Part shown: positions 1 through 9,077 of the stretch, one piece after another
How positions within the stretch are numbered: position 1 is the first letter of the stretch
Layout: the number at the start of each line of letters is the position of its first letter
NCBI RefSeq assembly: GCF_023243115.1
Contig: NZ_CP085081.1
Span: forward strand, 2,542,001-2,606,000
DNA length: 64,000 bases
Source of the DNA: Sediminicoccus sp. KRV36
GTDB taxonomy: Bacteria; Pseudomonadota; Alphaproteobacteria; Acetobacterales; Acetobacteraceae
Reading direction: 5' to 3'
Notes under the pieces: generated by a model
Told to the model about the DNA's origin: nothing
The model's database searches: none
Seen by the model: the letters and a program-made list of their open reading frames with translations, nothing else
Position numbers and translations under genes: made by a program

Positions 1-925
1 GGCACCAGGTGCCCTCCAGCAGGCCCTGCCGGCGCAGCACCTCATGGCAGCCGGCAATGACGCCGTGGAAATCATGCGCGACATCGAAGACGGCGGCGTT
101 CATCTCCGTGACCGCGGCATCCAGCGCCAGCAGATCAGCCGGAATATCACCCGTGACAGCCCGGCAACGCGCCCGCAACTGCACGGCGGCGCGCGTCCAG
201 ACCGACCAATGGCCCAGCAAGCCGCCCACGATCCGCAACTCGTGCATGCGGCCCTGATGCGCCAGGCGGAAGGGCGTCAGCAGATCGGCCACGATGTGAT
301 CATCATTGCCGGTGTAGAGCGCGATGCGGTCCTGCGCGCCCGCCTCCAGCACGCCGCGCAGCACATCCAGCGTGCGATAGCGGTCAAAGGGCGCGATCTT
401 GATGGCGATGACATTCTCGATCTCGGCGAAGCGCCGCCAGAATGCCGCGGAGAGCGGCACGCCGCCCACCGCCGTCTGCAGGTAGAAGCCAAAGACCGGC
501 ATCTCGGCCGCCACGCTGCGGCAATGCGCCACGATCTCATCCTCGCTGGCCCCCTTGAAGGCGGCGAGGCCGAGCAGGACGGCGTGATACCCCTCGCTGC
601 GCGCCAGCTGCGCCTCGCGCACCGCCTGCTCCGTGCGGCCGATGGCGCCGGCGATGAGCAGTGGCATCTGGGCCACCTCGCGCGCCGCTTCGGCCGCGAT
701 GCGCAGGACCGGCGCGTGCAGGCCCACCTCGCGAATGGCGAATTGCGTGGTGTGCACGCCGACGGCCAAGCCCCCCGCGCCGGCGGCCAGGTAGTAGCGC
801 GAGAGGGCGCGCTGCCGTCGCGCATCCAGTTGGCGCTCGGCGTTCAGCGCCAGCGGATGCGCCGGAATGGCGCAGCCCTGGCGCAGTGTGTGCAGCAGAC
901 CTGCGGGCCAATCCGTCCAGCGCAT
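1..925 (-). CDS. Dihydrodipicolinate synthase (DapA/NAL) family lyase, 3' end beyond the window
   Basis: The gene runs off the left edge; about 308 codons are visible, close to the usual 290-320 of the family. The protein reads as a TIM barrel of the DapA/N-acetylneuraminate lyase family. The probable Schiff-base lysine is near residue 176 in AIKIAPFDRY. A GFYLQTAVGG segment at about 146-155 takes the place of the usual YNxP loop. Family members cleave or form C-C bonds of 2-oxo acids, but the substrate here cannot be read. The start codon overlaps the stop of the upstream epimerase by one base (TGATG), so the two are co-transcribed. Most likely a catabolic lyase rather than lysine biosynthesis, judging from its neighbours. 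Confidence 0.82.
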   Translation of the reverse strand, partial: MRWTDWPAGLLHTLRQGCAIPAHPLALNAERQLDARRQRALSRYYLAAGAGGLAVGVHTTQFAIREVGLHAPVLRIAAEAAREVAQMPLLIAGAIGRTEQAVREAQLARSEGYHAVLLGLAAFKGASEDEIVAHCRSVAAEMPVFGFYLQTAVGGVPLSAAFWRRFAEIENVIAIKIAPFDRYRTLDVLRGVLEAGAQDRIALYTGNDDHIVADLLTPFRLAHQGRMHELRIVGGLLGHWSVWTRAAVQLRARCRAVTGDIPADLLALDAAVTEMNAAVFDVAHDFHGVIAGCHEVLRRQGLLEGTWC

Positions 926-1959
926 CAGAAGCGCCCGTCCCGCACTTCGAATTTGGTGGCGCGGCCCAGGCTGCGCCCGCCATCCCTCACCCAATCCGCC
1001 ACCCAATCCAGCAGCAGCGCCACCGGCACGCGCGGATAGCCAAAGACGCCGAAGGCGCGCGCCGCGTTGGAGAGCAGCGCATTGGGTGCTTCCTCGCCGA
1101 CGAAATGCGGCTCGACATCCATGCGGGTGGCCAGCTGCGTGGCGGCCCAGCGGATGGAGAGCGTCTCGGGGCCTGTCACGTTCAGCACGGGGCAGGTGGC
1201 ATCGGCGTGGCGCAGCGCGCGCAAGATCCAGGCATTGGCATCGCCCTGCCAGATGACATTGGCGTGCCCCATGGCCAGCGGAATGGGCGTGCCGGAGGCC
1301 AGCTTCAGCGCCAGGTCGTGCAGGACGCCATAGCGCAGATCAATCGCGTAGTTCAGCCGGATGCCGAAGCATGGCGTGCCACGCGTGGCCGCCGCATGCT
1401 GAAACACGCGCTCCCGCCCGAGGCAGGAGGCGGCATATTCGCCGACCGGGGCAGGGGGCACGCCCTCATCCGCGCCGCCGCTGGCCAGCGGGACCAGCGG
1501 CAGCACATTGCCGGTCGAGAAGAACACGATGCGCGACGCCGCCCAGCGTGCGGCCACGCGGGCCGGCAGCAGAACATTCATCGCCCAGGTCAGCGCCTCA
1601 TTGCCGGTGCTGCCGAATTTGCGCGCGGCCATGAAGATGACGTTGGGCGCATCGGGCAGGGCGGCCAGCGCCGCATCATCCGACAGATCGGCCGTGCGGC
1701 ATTCGATGCCCCAGGATTCCATCCGCTCCCGCAGCCCGGGCTCGGTCCAGCGTGCCACGGCGATGACGCGCCGCGCCGGATCGGCCCGCCTCGCCAGGCG
1801 GCACAGCGTCGGCCCCATCTTGCCGGCGGCACCCAGCACCAGGATATCCCCCGGCACGGCGGCGAGGTCGCTGACCAGCGCGGGATCCGGCCGGCTCAAC
1901 ACCTCCTCCAGGGTCGCTTCGTCGGGGATGGTCCGGGGCCAGGGCGTGTCCATGGGCAA
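925..1959 (-). CDS. NAD-dependent epimerase/dehydratase family protein (atypical SDR)
   Basis: A 344-residue extended-SDR protein. The nucleotide-binding glycine motif GAAGKMG lies at residues 43-49, after a 40-residue N-terminal extension (PDEATLEEVLSRP). The catalytic tyrosine appears to be Y175, but the lysine expected four residues later is Cys179 (YAASC), so activity may be altered or the lysine may come from elsewhere. It is translationally coupled to the DapA-family lyase downstream, which suggests both act on the same sugar-acid or hydroxy-acid intermediate. The start at 1959 leaves only a short divergent gap to the Ldh-type gene. The substrate is unknown. Confidence 0.8.
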   Translation of the reverse strand: MPMDTPWPRTIPDEATLEEVLSRPDPALVSDLAAVPGDILVLGAAGKMGPTLCRLARRADPARRVIAVARWTEPGLRERMESWGIECRTADLSDDAALAALPDAPNVIFMAARKFGSTGNEALTWAMNVLLPARVAARWAASRIVFFSTGNVLPLVPLASGGADEGVPPAPVGEYAASCLGRERVFQHAAATRGTPCFGIRLNYAIDLRYGVLHDLALKLASGTPIPLAMGHANVIWQGDANAWILRALRHADATCPVLNVTGPETLSIRWAATQLATRMDVEPHFVGEEAPNALLSNAARAFGVFGYPRVPVALLLDWVADWVRDGGRSLGRATKFEVRDGRF

Positions 1960-2015
1960 AGCCTATCGCGGCGCCCCCGATGGCGGAACCCGCGCGGCTG
2001 TGTTTCGATCCCCGT

Positions 2016-3071
2016 ATGCCCCAGATCGCCCATGACGCCCTGATCCAGCTGGTTGCCGAGATGCTTCGGCGGGTCGGCGCCGAACCGCCCATCGCGCAGC
2101 AGGTGGCCGCGGATCTGGTGGAGGCCAATCTCCAGGGGCATGACAGCCACGGCATGCAGCTGGTGCCGCGCTATGTCGAGAATACCGAGAAGCAGCTGAT
2201 CACCCCCAATGCCCTGGCCGAGCAGGTGGGCGGCGCCGGATCGCTGGCCGTCTGGGATGGGCGGATGGGCTATGGCCAATGCATCGGGCGGCAAGTGACG
2301 GCGGCCGGCATCGCCGCGGCGCGGGAGCATGGATTGGCCGGCTTCGGCCTGCGCAACACGCATCATCTGGGCCGCATCGGCGCCTATGCGGAGATGGCCG
2401 TGGCGCAGGGGATGATCGGCATCTTCTTCGTCAACGCCGTCAGTGGCCGGCCCGTGGTGGCGCCGTTTGGCGGGACGGATGGGCGCATGGGCACCAACCC
2501 GATCTGCATCGGCATTCCGAAATCGCCCGATCCGATCATCCTGGATTTCGCGACCAGCGCCATCGCCGTGGGCAAGGTGAAGGTGGCCTTCAACGCCGGA
2601 AAGCCGGTACCCCCGGGGGCGCTTGTGACGCATGAGGGCGAGTCGAGCACGGATGCGGCCGTGATGTACGGGCAGGGGCCGCGTGGCGCGCTGCTCTCCT
2701 TTGGCGCGCACAAGGGCTACGGCCTGGCGCTGGTTTGCGAAATCCTGGCCGGCGCCCTGACCGGCGGCGGCACCAACCAGCCGGCCACGCCGAATGACCG
2801 CGGCATCGTGAATGGCATGATGGGCATCCTGCTCGACCCCGCGCGGCTGGCCGAGAACCCCGGCTTCGCGGCCGAGGTCCAGGCCATATGCGACCATGTG
2901 CAGGCCAGCGCGCCCGGCCAGGTGCTGCTGCCGGGCGACCCCGAGCGCCGCGCCAAGGCCCAGCGCATGGCCAATGGCATCCCGCTCGATGACGTGACCT
3001 GGGGCGATCTATCCGCATGCGCCAGCCGCCTCGGCATCGCCGAGGCCGCGATCCGCGCGGTGCTGCTGTGA
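2016..3071 (+). CDS. Malate/L-lactate dehydrogenase family (Ldh_2) oxidoreductase
   Basis: A 351-residue NAD(P)-dependent 2-hydroxyacid dehydrogenase of the ureidoglycolate/malate/sulfolactate dehydrogenase family, unrelated to classical Rossmann LDH. Recognisable family segments are GHDSHGMQL near residue 43, LRNTHHLGRIGAYAEMA (about 112-128) with the active-site histidines, and GTNPICIGIPK. An in-frame ATG exists at 1980, but the family usually starts about 8 residues before the first helix, which favours 2016. It is divergent from the epimerase operon and joined by a GTGA overlap to an M20 amidohydrolase, so it probably oxidises a hydroxy acid released in the same catabolic route. Confidence 0.85.
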   Translation: MPQIAHDALIQLVAEMLRRVGAEPPIAQQVAADLVEANLQGHDSHGMQLVPRYVENTEKQLITPNALAEQVGGAGSLAVWDGRMGYGQCIGRQVTAAGIAAAREHGLAGFGLRNTHHLGRIGAYAEMAVAQGMIGIFFVNAVSGRPVVAPFGGTDGRMGTNPICIGIPKSPDPIILDFATSAIAVGKVKVAFNAGKPVPPGALVTHEGESSTDAAVMYGQGPRGALLSFGAHKGYGLALVCEILAGALTGGGTNQPATPNDRGIVNGMMGILLDPARLAENPGFAAEVQAICDHVQASAPGQVLLPGDPERRAKAQRMANGIPLDDVTWGDLSACASRLGIAEAAIRAVLL

Positions 3072-4327
3072 AGCCCGCCGATCACGTCACGGCCCTGGTG
3101 CAGCGCCTGCTGGATGGCGTGGCGGAGATCGGCGCGGACCCGCCCGGCATCACGCGCGATGCCTATGGCCGTGGCGAGAACGCGGCCCATGCGCTGATCG
3201 CCGAGGCCGGCCAGGCGCTCGGCATGGTGGCCAGCACGGATGCTGGCGCCAATCTCACGCTGCGCTGGGCGGCACGGGACCCACAAGCCGCGCCCATCCT
3301 GATCGGCTCGCATCTGGACAGCGTGGTGCAGGGCGGCAATTTCGACGGTGCGGCGGGTGTGATTGCCGGCCTTGGGGCCGTGGCCGCCTTGCAGGCCGCC
3401 GGCATCGCGCCACGCCGCGACATCGAGGTGCTGGCGCTGCGCTGCGAGGAGGCGGTGTGGTTCGGCCTGGGCCTGATCGGCAGCCGCTGCCTGCTGGCAC
3501 GACTGCCGGAGGGCGCTCTCGATCTGCGGCATGCACGCAGCGGGCTGAGCCTCGCGGAGAGTATCGCGGCCTGCGGTGGAAATCCCGCGAGGCTGCGCGA
3601 AGCCGCACCGCTGCGCGATCCAGGGGCGATCGGCGCCTATCTCGAACTGCATATCGAGCAGGCGCCGCAACTGATCGAGGCGGGCGCGCCGCTGGCCGTG
3701 TGCCTGGCCAATCCCGGCAATCTGCGGCACCCCTTCATCCGCATCACCGGCGAGGATGCGCATACCGGCCTGCCGCACCGCTTCCGCCGCGATGCGGCGC
3801 TGGCCGGGGCTGATCTCTCACTGGCGCTGGAACAGCTCTGGCTGGCGGAGGAGGCGGCGGGGCGCCCCATGGCGGTCACCATCGGGCGCTTCCACACGCC
3901 GGCCGCGCGGCACAGCCTGACGGCCGTCTCCGGCCAGTTTGAACTGAGCCTGGATCTGCGCGGCTATGGTGCGGCGCATCTGCAGGCGCTGGAGGCGGAA
4001 CTCGGGCGGATCGTGGCCGAGGTTGCCGCGCGCCGGGGTGTGACCATTGCCCTGGGTGAGCGCAGCGCGGCCTCGCCGGGGTTGATGGACCCGGGCCTGA
4101 TCGCCGGCCTTGCCGCCGCCGCCGCCCGTGGCGGCGTGGCCGCGCCGCATCTGAACAGCCCGGGCAGCCATGACGCGAACAACTTCGCGGCCTCGGGCGT
4201 GCCCACGGGCATGCTGCTCATCCGCAACCAGAATGGTAGCCACAATCCCCATGAGGCGATGGACACGCCCGATCTGATGGCGGGCATTGCCGTGCTGGCC
4301 GAATGGATCGCCACGGAGCGGGCGTAG
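3068..4327 (+). CDS. M20 family Zn-dependent hydrolase (allantoate / N-carbamoyl-amino-acid amidohydrolase type)
   Basis: A 419-residue metallo-amidohydrolase. Metal-site segments are readable in order: GSHLDSV (His), the NFDGAAGV aspartate, the LRCEEAVWFG glutamate pair, ELHIEQAP (His) and a C-terminal SPGSHDANNFA in place of the common GAGHDA. Family enzymes release ammonia or carbamate from allantoate, ureidoglycine or N-carbamoyl amino acids in the cytoplasm. I chose the GTG start at 3068, which overlaps the preceding stop as GTGA; a longer ATG start at 3017 would add 17 unconserved residues. The pairing with an Ldh_2 dehydrogenase resembles ureide catabolism (allantoate, then ureidoglycolate), but the exact substrate is inference. 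Confidence 0.85.
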   Translation: MKPADHVTALVQRLLDGVAEIGADPPGITRDAYGRGENAAHALIAEAGQALGMVASTDAGANLTLRWAARDPQAAPILIGSHLDSVVQGGNFDGAAGVIAGLGAVAALQAAGIAPRRDIEVLALRCEEAVWFGLGLIGSRCLLARLPEGALDLRHARSGLSLAESIAACGGNPARLREAAPLRDPGAIGAYLELHIEQAPQLIEAGAPLAVCLANPGNLRHPFIRITGEDAHTGLPHRFRRDAALAGADLSLALEQLWLAEEAAGRPMAVTIGRFHTPAARHSLTAVSGQFELSLDLRGYGAAHLQALEAELGRIVAEVAARRGVTIALGERSAASPGLMDPGLIAGLAAAAARGGVAAPHLNSPGSHDANNFAASGVPTGMLLIRNQNGSHNPHEAMDTPDLMAGIAVLAEWIATERA

Positions 4328-4337
4328 GCACGCTGCG

Positions 4338-5306
4338 TCAGGCGAGGCGCGGCTTGAAGCGCGTCGCCTGAGCCGCGTTGACCGCGCCCTCGGGCAGCCG
4401 GCCCGCGGCCAGTGCTGCGACCTGGCGCACCGTATCCATCGCCTGGTGTTCGGCCGCGGCGGGCGTCAGGCCGCCAATATGCGGCGTTGCGATCACATCC
4501 GGCCGGGCGGCTAGGCGCGGGTTGGGCATCTGGTCGGGGAAGGCGCCGACATCCATCGCGGCCCCGGCCAGATGGCCGGAATCCAGCGCCGCCTCCAATG
4601 CGGCTTCATCCACCAATTCCCCGCGTGAGAGGTTGATGAAGAAGGCCCCGCGCCGCATGGCGGCGAAGGCCGCTGCATTCACCATGTGGCGTGTCTCCGG
4701 CGTGGAGAGGGCCAGGCAGATCACGAAATCCGGGCCGGACAGCACTTCCGCCAGCGTATGCGTGCCGCCATCCGGATCATGCGCCAGAACGCGCATCCCC
4801 ATGGCGCGCGCCACCTCGGCCAGGCGGCGGGCGATGCGGCCATGGCCCACCAGCCCCAATGTGGCGCCTGAGAGCTGCAAGCCGGGCCGGACCTCGGGGA
4901 TGCGGCCCGCGCGGTAATCCTGCACCGATCGGCTGACGCCGCGCGCGAGATCCACCATGAAGCCGATGCCCAGCTCCACCACCGCATCCACGAATCCCGG
5001 CGTCGCGCGAGTGACGAGAATCCCCTGTCGGGAGGCGGCCGCCACATCCACCGTGCTGATATCCACGGCGCAGCGCAAAAACGCCTTGAGGTGAGGGGCG
5101 TTGTCGAAAGTCGCCGCGGTTCCGGGGCTACCGCGATAGGCGATGATGGCGTCACAGCCGGTCGCGGCCTCGGCCAGGGCTTCGTCGCGGGGCTCGGTCT
5201 CGGTCAGGTTGCGCACGACCTGCGCATGCGCCTGCAGCGCCGCGAGGGCGCGCTCCCCGAAGTAGCCAGGGAAGGAGAGGGTGCCGTGTGAGAGATAGAC
5301 CTTCAT
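4338..5306 (-). CDS. D-2-hydroxyacid dehydrogenase family protein
   Basis: A 322-residue NAD(P)-dependent dehydrogenase of the D-isomer-specific 2-hydroxyacid (phosphoglycerate/glyoxylate reductase) family. The dinucleotide-binding loop is GLVGHGRIA at 151-159. The substrate-binding/catalytic arginine is R228 in NLSRGELVDE and the catalytic histidine is H276 in TPHIGG. The glutamate normally following the DV segment is not obvious; an aspartate sits at 258 in MDVGAFPDQ. It converges on the amidohydrolase gene with a 10-bp gap. The substrate cannot be assigned, but the setting beside Ldh_2 and DapA-family genes fits glyoxylate or hydroxypyruvate metabolism. Confidence 0.85.
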   Translation of the reverse strand: MKVYLSHGTLSFPGYFGERALAALQAHAQVVRNLTETEPRDEALAEAATGCDAIIAYRGSPGTAATFDNAPHLKAFLRCAVDISTVDVAAASRQGILVTRATPGFVDAVVELGIGFMVDLARGVSRSVQDYRAGRIPEVRPGLQLSGATLGLVGHGRIARRLAEVARAMGMRVLAHDPDGGTHTLAEVLSGPDFVICLALSTPETRHMVNAAAFAAMRRGAFFINLSRGELVDEAALEAALDSGHLAGAAMDVGAFPDQMPNPRLAARPDVIATPHIGGLTPAAAEHQAMDTVRQVAALAAGRLPEGAVNAAQATRFKPRLA

Positions 5307-5505
5307 CAGGAACCCCGCCGCAGATGGCCAATCGGCGGAGAGGAAGCGATCCGCCGGCCGCGCAGCAAAGCATGTTCCCAGGCGAACCGTCAGTATGCGG
5401 CGCGCTGAACGGCGCAGCGCGGCCGGATCAGCTGGATGGGATCCCCGAATGCCGCGATACGGGCGCTGCCCGGCCAGTCACAGGGCGCGCCCGGCACGGA
5501 AGTCT

Positions 5506-5529
5506 GGCCGGCAGAGCGGGCTGCCGGCC
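5506..5529 (-). terminator. Candidate terminator hairpin downstream of gltA
   Basis: Perfect inverted repeat: arms GGCCGGCAG and CTGCCGGCC around a 6-base loop, beginning 24 bases after the citrate synthase stop. No U-run follows, so it would be an atypical intrinsic terminator or a 3'-end stabilising hairpin. Confidence 0.45.
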
Positions 5530-5552
5530 GGAGACGCAATCGCTATCCGGAA

Positions 5553-6854
5553 TTAGTCCCGGCTGGCCACCGGCTTGTAGTCCCGTGCGCCGGAGCCCGT
5601 GTAGATCTGACGTGGCCGGCCAATACGCTGGCTCGGATCCTCGATCATTTCCTTCCACTGGCTGACCCAGCCGACGGTGCGCGCCACGGCGAAGATCACG
5701 GTGAACATCGAGGTCGGGATGCCCATCGCCTTGAGGATGATGCCCGAATAGAAATCCACATTCGGATACAGCTTGCGCGAGATGAAATACTCATCCGTCA
5801 GGGCGATGCGCTCCATCTCCATCGCCATGTCGAGCAGCGGCTCATCCTTGATGCCGAGCTCGGCCAGCACCTCATGGCAGGTGTCCTTCATGATCTTCGC
5901 GCGCGGGTCGAAGTTCTTGTAGACCCGGTGGCCGAAGCCCATGAGCTTCACATCGGAATTCTTGTCCTTCACCTTCTCAATGAAGGCGGGGATGTTTTCC
6001 GGCGTGCCGATGTCGCCGAGCATTTTCAGCACAGCCTCATTGGCGCCGCCATGGGCCGGACCCCAGAGGGCCGCGATGCCGGCGGCGATACAGGCGAAGG
6101 GATTGGCCCCGGTGGAGCCGGCAAGCCGGACCGTGGAGGTCGAGGCGTTCTGCTCGTGATCCGCATGCAGGACCAGGATGCGGTCCATCGCACGTTCCAG
6201 CACCGGCGAAACCTCATAGGGCTCGGCCGGGACCGTGTTGAGCATATAGAGGAAATTCGCCGCGTAGCTCAGCTTGTTCTGCGGATACACGAAGGGCTGG
6301 CCGAGAGCGTATTTGTAGGCCATGGCCGCGATCGTCGGCACCTTGGCGATGAGTCGGAAGGCCGCCACTTCGCGCTGGCGCGGGTCATTGATGTCCAGGT
6401 TGTCGTGATAGAAGGCGGCCAGGGCGCCGACCACACCGCACATGATGGCCATCGGGTGCGCATCGCGGCGGAAGCCGTCGAAGAAGCGGCGGATCTGCTC
6501 ATGCACCATCGTGTGGTAGGTGACGTCCTTGCGGAACTTCGCGAGCTCGGCCGCATTCGGCAGGTCGCCGTTCATCAGCAGGTAGCAGACTTCGATGAAG
6601 TCGCTGTGCTCGGCCAGCTGCTCGATCGGGTAGCCGCGATACATCAGGATGCCGGCATCACCGTCAATATAGGTGATCTTGCTTTCGCAGCTGGCGGTTT
6701 CGCCATAGCCCGGGTCGTAGGTGAAAATCCCGAGGCTGGAATAGAGCTTGCGGATATCCGCCACCTGCGGCCCCAGCGTGCCGGAGAGAAGCGGCAGTGA
6801 GGTGCTGCTGTTGCTCCCCTCGACCGTGACGGTAATCGAGCCTGACTTGCTCAT
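5553..6854 (-). CDS. gltA: Citrate synthase (type II)
   Basis: A 433-residue citrate synthase condensing oxaloacetate and acetyl-CoA at the entry of the TCA cycle. The catalytic residues are visible: His in [10 protein letters not shown], His in [10 protein letters not shown] and Asp in NVDFYSGI, plus the [11 protein letters not shown] segment. Length and the N-terminal beta-domain match the hexameric, NADH-sensitive type of Gram-negative bacteria. The start at 6854 ([13 protein letters not shown]) is supported by a GAGGAAGG Shine-Dalgarno just upstream; a longer reading frame adds 20 residues without support. It is monocistronic, with its own promoter candidate at 6918-6945 and a hairpin after the stop. 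Confidence 0.97.
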   Translation of the reverse strand: MSKSGSITVTVEGSNSSTSLPLLSGTLGPQVADIRKLYSSLGIFTYDPGYGETASCESKITYIDGDAGILMYRGYPIEQLAEHSDFIEVCYLLMNGDLPNAAELAKFRKDVTYHTMVHEQIRRFFDGFRRDAHPMAIMCGVVGALAAFYHDNLDINDPRQREVAAFRLIAKVPTIAAMAYKYALGQPFVYPQNKLSYAANFLYMLNTVPAEPYEVSPVLERAMDRILVLHADHEQNASTSTVRLAGSTGANPFACIAAGIAALWGPAHGGANEAVLKMLGDIGTPENIPAFIEKVKDKNSDVKLMGFGHRVYKNFDPRAKIMKDTCHEVLAELGIKDEPLLDMAMEMERIALTDEYFISRKLYPNVDFYSGIILKAMGIPTSMFTVIFAVARTVGWVSQWKEMIEDPSQRIGRPRQIYTGSGARDYKPVASRD

Positions 6855-6917
6855 GGTTGCAGCCTTCCTCAACGGGTTGGGCGCGGAGGTCGTGCTCGCC
6901 GCGCCATGTTGCATTGC

Positions 6918-6945
6918 AGTGTAGGCAGGTCAGCGCCCTTGTCCA
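6918..6945 (-). promoter_or_regulatory. Candidate sigma-70 promoter of gltA
   Basis: On the minus strand TGGACA, a 16-base spacer, then TACACT (5/6 and 4/6 matches to the -35 and -10 consensus). Transcription would begin about 55-60 bases upstream of the gltA start, leaving room for its Shine-Dalgarno. Confidence 0.45.
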
Positions 6946-7051
6946 TTGGCCTGCCCCTCGAACGCCCAGTTGCCGAGGAGACGAGGGCGCTCTGATGCAA
7001 GGGCGTCACCCATTCAGGCGCCATGGGTCTGGCCGCAATCGGCCATCGCCC

Positions 7052-7067
7052 GGTTGCCCGGGCAACC
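7052..7067. other. Perfect 16-bp palindrome between nuclease and gltA
   Basis: The sequence GGTTGCCCGGGCAACC reads identically on both strands. It lies 15 bases past the thermonuclease stop, within the 227-bp gap before gltA. It could be a dimeric regulator site or part of a termination structure for the nuclease transcript; nothing else recognisable occupies the gap. Confidence 0.4.
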
Positions 7068-7081
7068 ACGATATGGGGTCC

Positions 7082-7645
7082 TCAGTAGCCCCGGCGCCAA
7101 TGCGCGGGGGGCTCGAAACCGCCGGCCCAGAGACCGCGCTGCGCCTGGCGTGCCGCAACCTCCAGCGGCGCGAGCGCCGGCACGGCGCCACCATCGGCCA
7201 GTGCCCAGCCGGTCGTCACCATGGCGGCGTTGAGGTCCAGGTCACCCGCGCGGCAGGCACCGAGGGCTCGGCCGAAGCGATCCCGGCCCGCCACGCGACA
7301 ATCCACGGACTTCTCGCCAACGAGGCGCGCCAGTTCGGCCGCTGCCGCCGTGCCGCAATCATAGAGCCGGCCTTGCGGGTCGGTGCAGAATTGGCCGCGC
7401 TGCGGCGCCTCCACCCCATAGAGGCGCAGCATCCGGTCCCCCAGGCGCAGGGTGTCGCCGTCCACGATGCGGATTTGCGCATTCGGCGTCGCCCAATCCT
7501 GCGTCCGCGGGGCGGAGCCCATCAGTTCGGAAGGCAGGCCCAGGGCCAGTATGCCGCCGCCCACCAGTGCCGTCGCGCTGACGGCGAAAGCGCGCCCCCA
7601 GCGACGGGGCGAACGGGCGGGTTGGTAGAGTTTCCGACGGCGCAT
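7082..7645 (-). CDS. Membrane-anchored or secreted thermonuclease (SNase) family protein
   Basis: A 187-residue staphylococcal-nuclease-like protein. An arginine-rich N-terminus is followed by a hydrophobic segment at about 19-38 (signal or anchor), so the nuclease domain should lie outside the cytoplasm. Catalytic features are present: VDGDTLRLG (metal-binding Asp pair), MLRLYGVEAP (first arginine and acidic residue) and RDRFGRALG (second arginine). Cysteines at the GQFCTDPQG and LYDCGTA segments could form a disulfide. Likely role is extracytoplasmic nucleic-acid hydrolysis. It is monocistronic and divergent from nothing obvious. Confidence 0.85.
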   Translation of the reverse strand: MRRRKLYQPARSPRRWGRAFAVSATALVGGGILALGLPSELMGSAPRTQDWATPNAQIRIVDGDTLRLGDRMLRLYGVEAPQRGQFCTDPQGRLYDCGTAAAAELARLVGEKSVDCRVAGRDRFGRALGACRAGDLDLNAAMVTTGWALADGGAVPALAPLEVAARQAQRGLWAGGFEPPAHWRRGY

Positions 7646-7701
7646 GGGTGATGTGGTTAACCCAGGCTGAAGGGAACTGGCAACCCGCTTGTTTCACGAT
7701 A

Positions 7702-9036
7702 TTACAAATTCAAGGATTCCCGGGCTTTCCAGAAAGGCTTCGCCTTGCGCAACGCCGCCCAGGCCCCGATGGCCGCGATTCGGCTGCCCTCGGCGCGGCC
7801 CGCGGCAAAGCCCGTGACCGTCCCGATCGCGAATCCGCCCGCCCCGCGCCCGGCGAGCTGCATGGCCAATTGCCGCGCCACGGTCGCGTCATTGGCGAGG
7901 CCCAGCGCCTCCTGCAATTCGGCCAGGCGCCGGGTGAAGCGCTTGGCCGCGCGCCCCGGCCAGATGGCCGCGAAAGGCTCGGCCGCATAGCGCAGGCGCT
8001 TGGCGTCGAGGCGCATCTCGTGCAGCGCCGCGCTGTCGAGCTGCTCCATCGCGGCACCGGCGCGCTTCAGGCGGCGCCAGCGTTTGCGCAGGACTTCGGC
8101 CGCGAAGGGTGCCAGCGGCTGGTCCAGCCCTGTGCCCGAGCGGATCTGGCCCAGCTGCAGACCCAGCCAGATGGTGCGGCGAAATGCCGCGCCGGCGAGC
8201 AGGACGCCAAGCGCCGCATAAGCCGCATCCCGCTCCCGCGCGGCGGTGGCCAGCAGCCTCTTGAGCCGCGTATCGCCGCCCAGCGCGCCCAGGGCGCCAG
8301 GCCCGATCCCCATGAGGAAAACATCCCAATCCCGCGCCGCGCCCAGCGCCTGCGCCAGGCCCCGCAGCTCCGCATCCCATTCGCGCCAGCCTGGCCCATC
8401 CACCACCGGGCGAAACAGCTTCAGCAGCGAGCGCATGCGCCGGATGGCCACGCGCGACTGATGCACCCCGCGCGGCCCGGCGCCAAGGCGGCAGCCCGGT
8501 GTCTCGGCCAGGAGCACATCCAGCAGATGGGCCAGGGCCGCCAGCAAGGCCGTCTCGATACCCTCCGCCCCGGCCAGGCTGGGCGGGCCGGCGCGGCGGT
8601 GCCGGGGGGCGCGCCCTTCGGCCAGGGCCAGGGCGGCCTCGGCCAGGCCAAAGGGTGCGGGCAGCAAGGGCAAGGTAATGGCCAGCTCGGTGGCGAGCAC
8701 CAGCATCTCCGGCGCTTCGCCCTCAAGGAACAGCCGGGCGATGCGCTGGCGGGCCTCGCCGGCCTCGATGCGCCCCTCAAGCCAGCTGACACCTTCCGCC
8801 AGGATGGCGCGGCGGCCGACAAAGCGCGCGATGGGAAGGGCGGTCGGATCCGGTGGCACGACTTCATCCGGCGGCAAGGTGCCGGGCCAGAGCACGCCAT
8901 TCTCGGGTGGCACGGGGTATACGCGGCGCCAGGCGCGTTGCCGGCGCTGCAACAGCGGTGCATCCGGTGCTTCGACACGAAACCAGGTGATGGTTTCGGC
9001 GTGCCAACTGGGCGATTCGGCCAGGCGCGGATGCAC
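7702..9036 (-). CDS. CHAD domain protein with degenerate CYTH-like N-terminus
   Basis: About 444 residues. The C-terminal half (from about 190) is a CHAD domain, an alpha-helical bundle that binds polyphosphate, with the histidine/arginine helices GVHQSRVAIRRMRSLLKLF and LHEMRLDAKRLRYAAE. The N-terminal half resembles a decayed CYTH triphosphatase domain without its complete ExExK signature. The start used is GTG at 9036; in-frame codons upstream read LILELAPG, like a CYTH first strand, so translation may begin a little earlier at a rare start overlapping the sixA stop. It follows sixA closely and is likely co-transcribed. A polyphosphate-related role is inferred from the family. Confidence 0.8.
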   Translation of the reverse strand: MHPRLAESPSWHAETITWFRVEAPDAPLLQRRQRAWRRVYPVPPENGVLWPGTLPPDEVVPPDPTALPIARFVGRRAILAEGVSWLEGRIEAGEARQRIARLFLEGEAPEMLVLATELAITLPLLPAPFGLAEAALALAEGRAPRHRRAGPPSLAGAEGIETALLAALAHLLDVLLAETPGCRLGAGPRGVHQSRVAIRRMRSLLKLFRPVVDGPGWREWDAELRGLAQALGAARDWDVFLMGIGPGALGALGGDTRLKRLLATAARERDAAYAALGVLLAGAAFRRTIWLGLQLGQIRSGTGLDQPLAPFAAEVLRKRWRRLKRAGAAMEQLDSAALHEMRLDAKRLRYAAEPFAAIWPGRAAKRFTRRLAELQEALGLANDATVARQLAMQLAGRGAGGFAIGTVTGFAAGRAEGSRIAAIGAWAALRKAKPFWKARESLNL

Positions 9037-9077
9037 TGGCCGGCCGGCATGGCCGGCGCCCGGGGCGAGTTCGAGGA

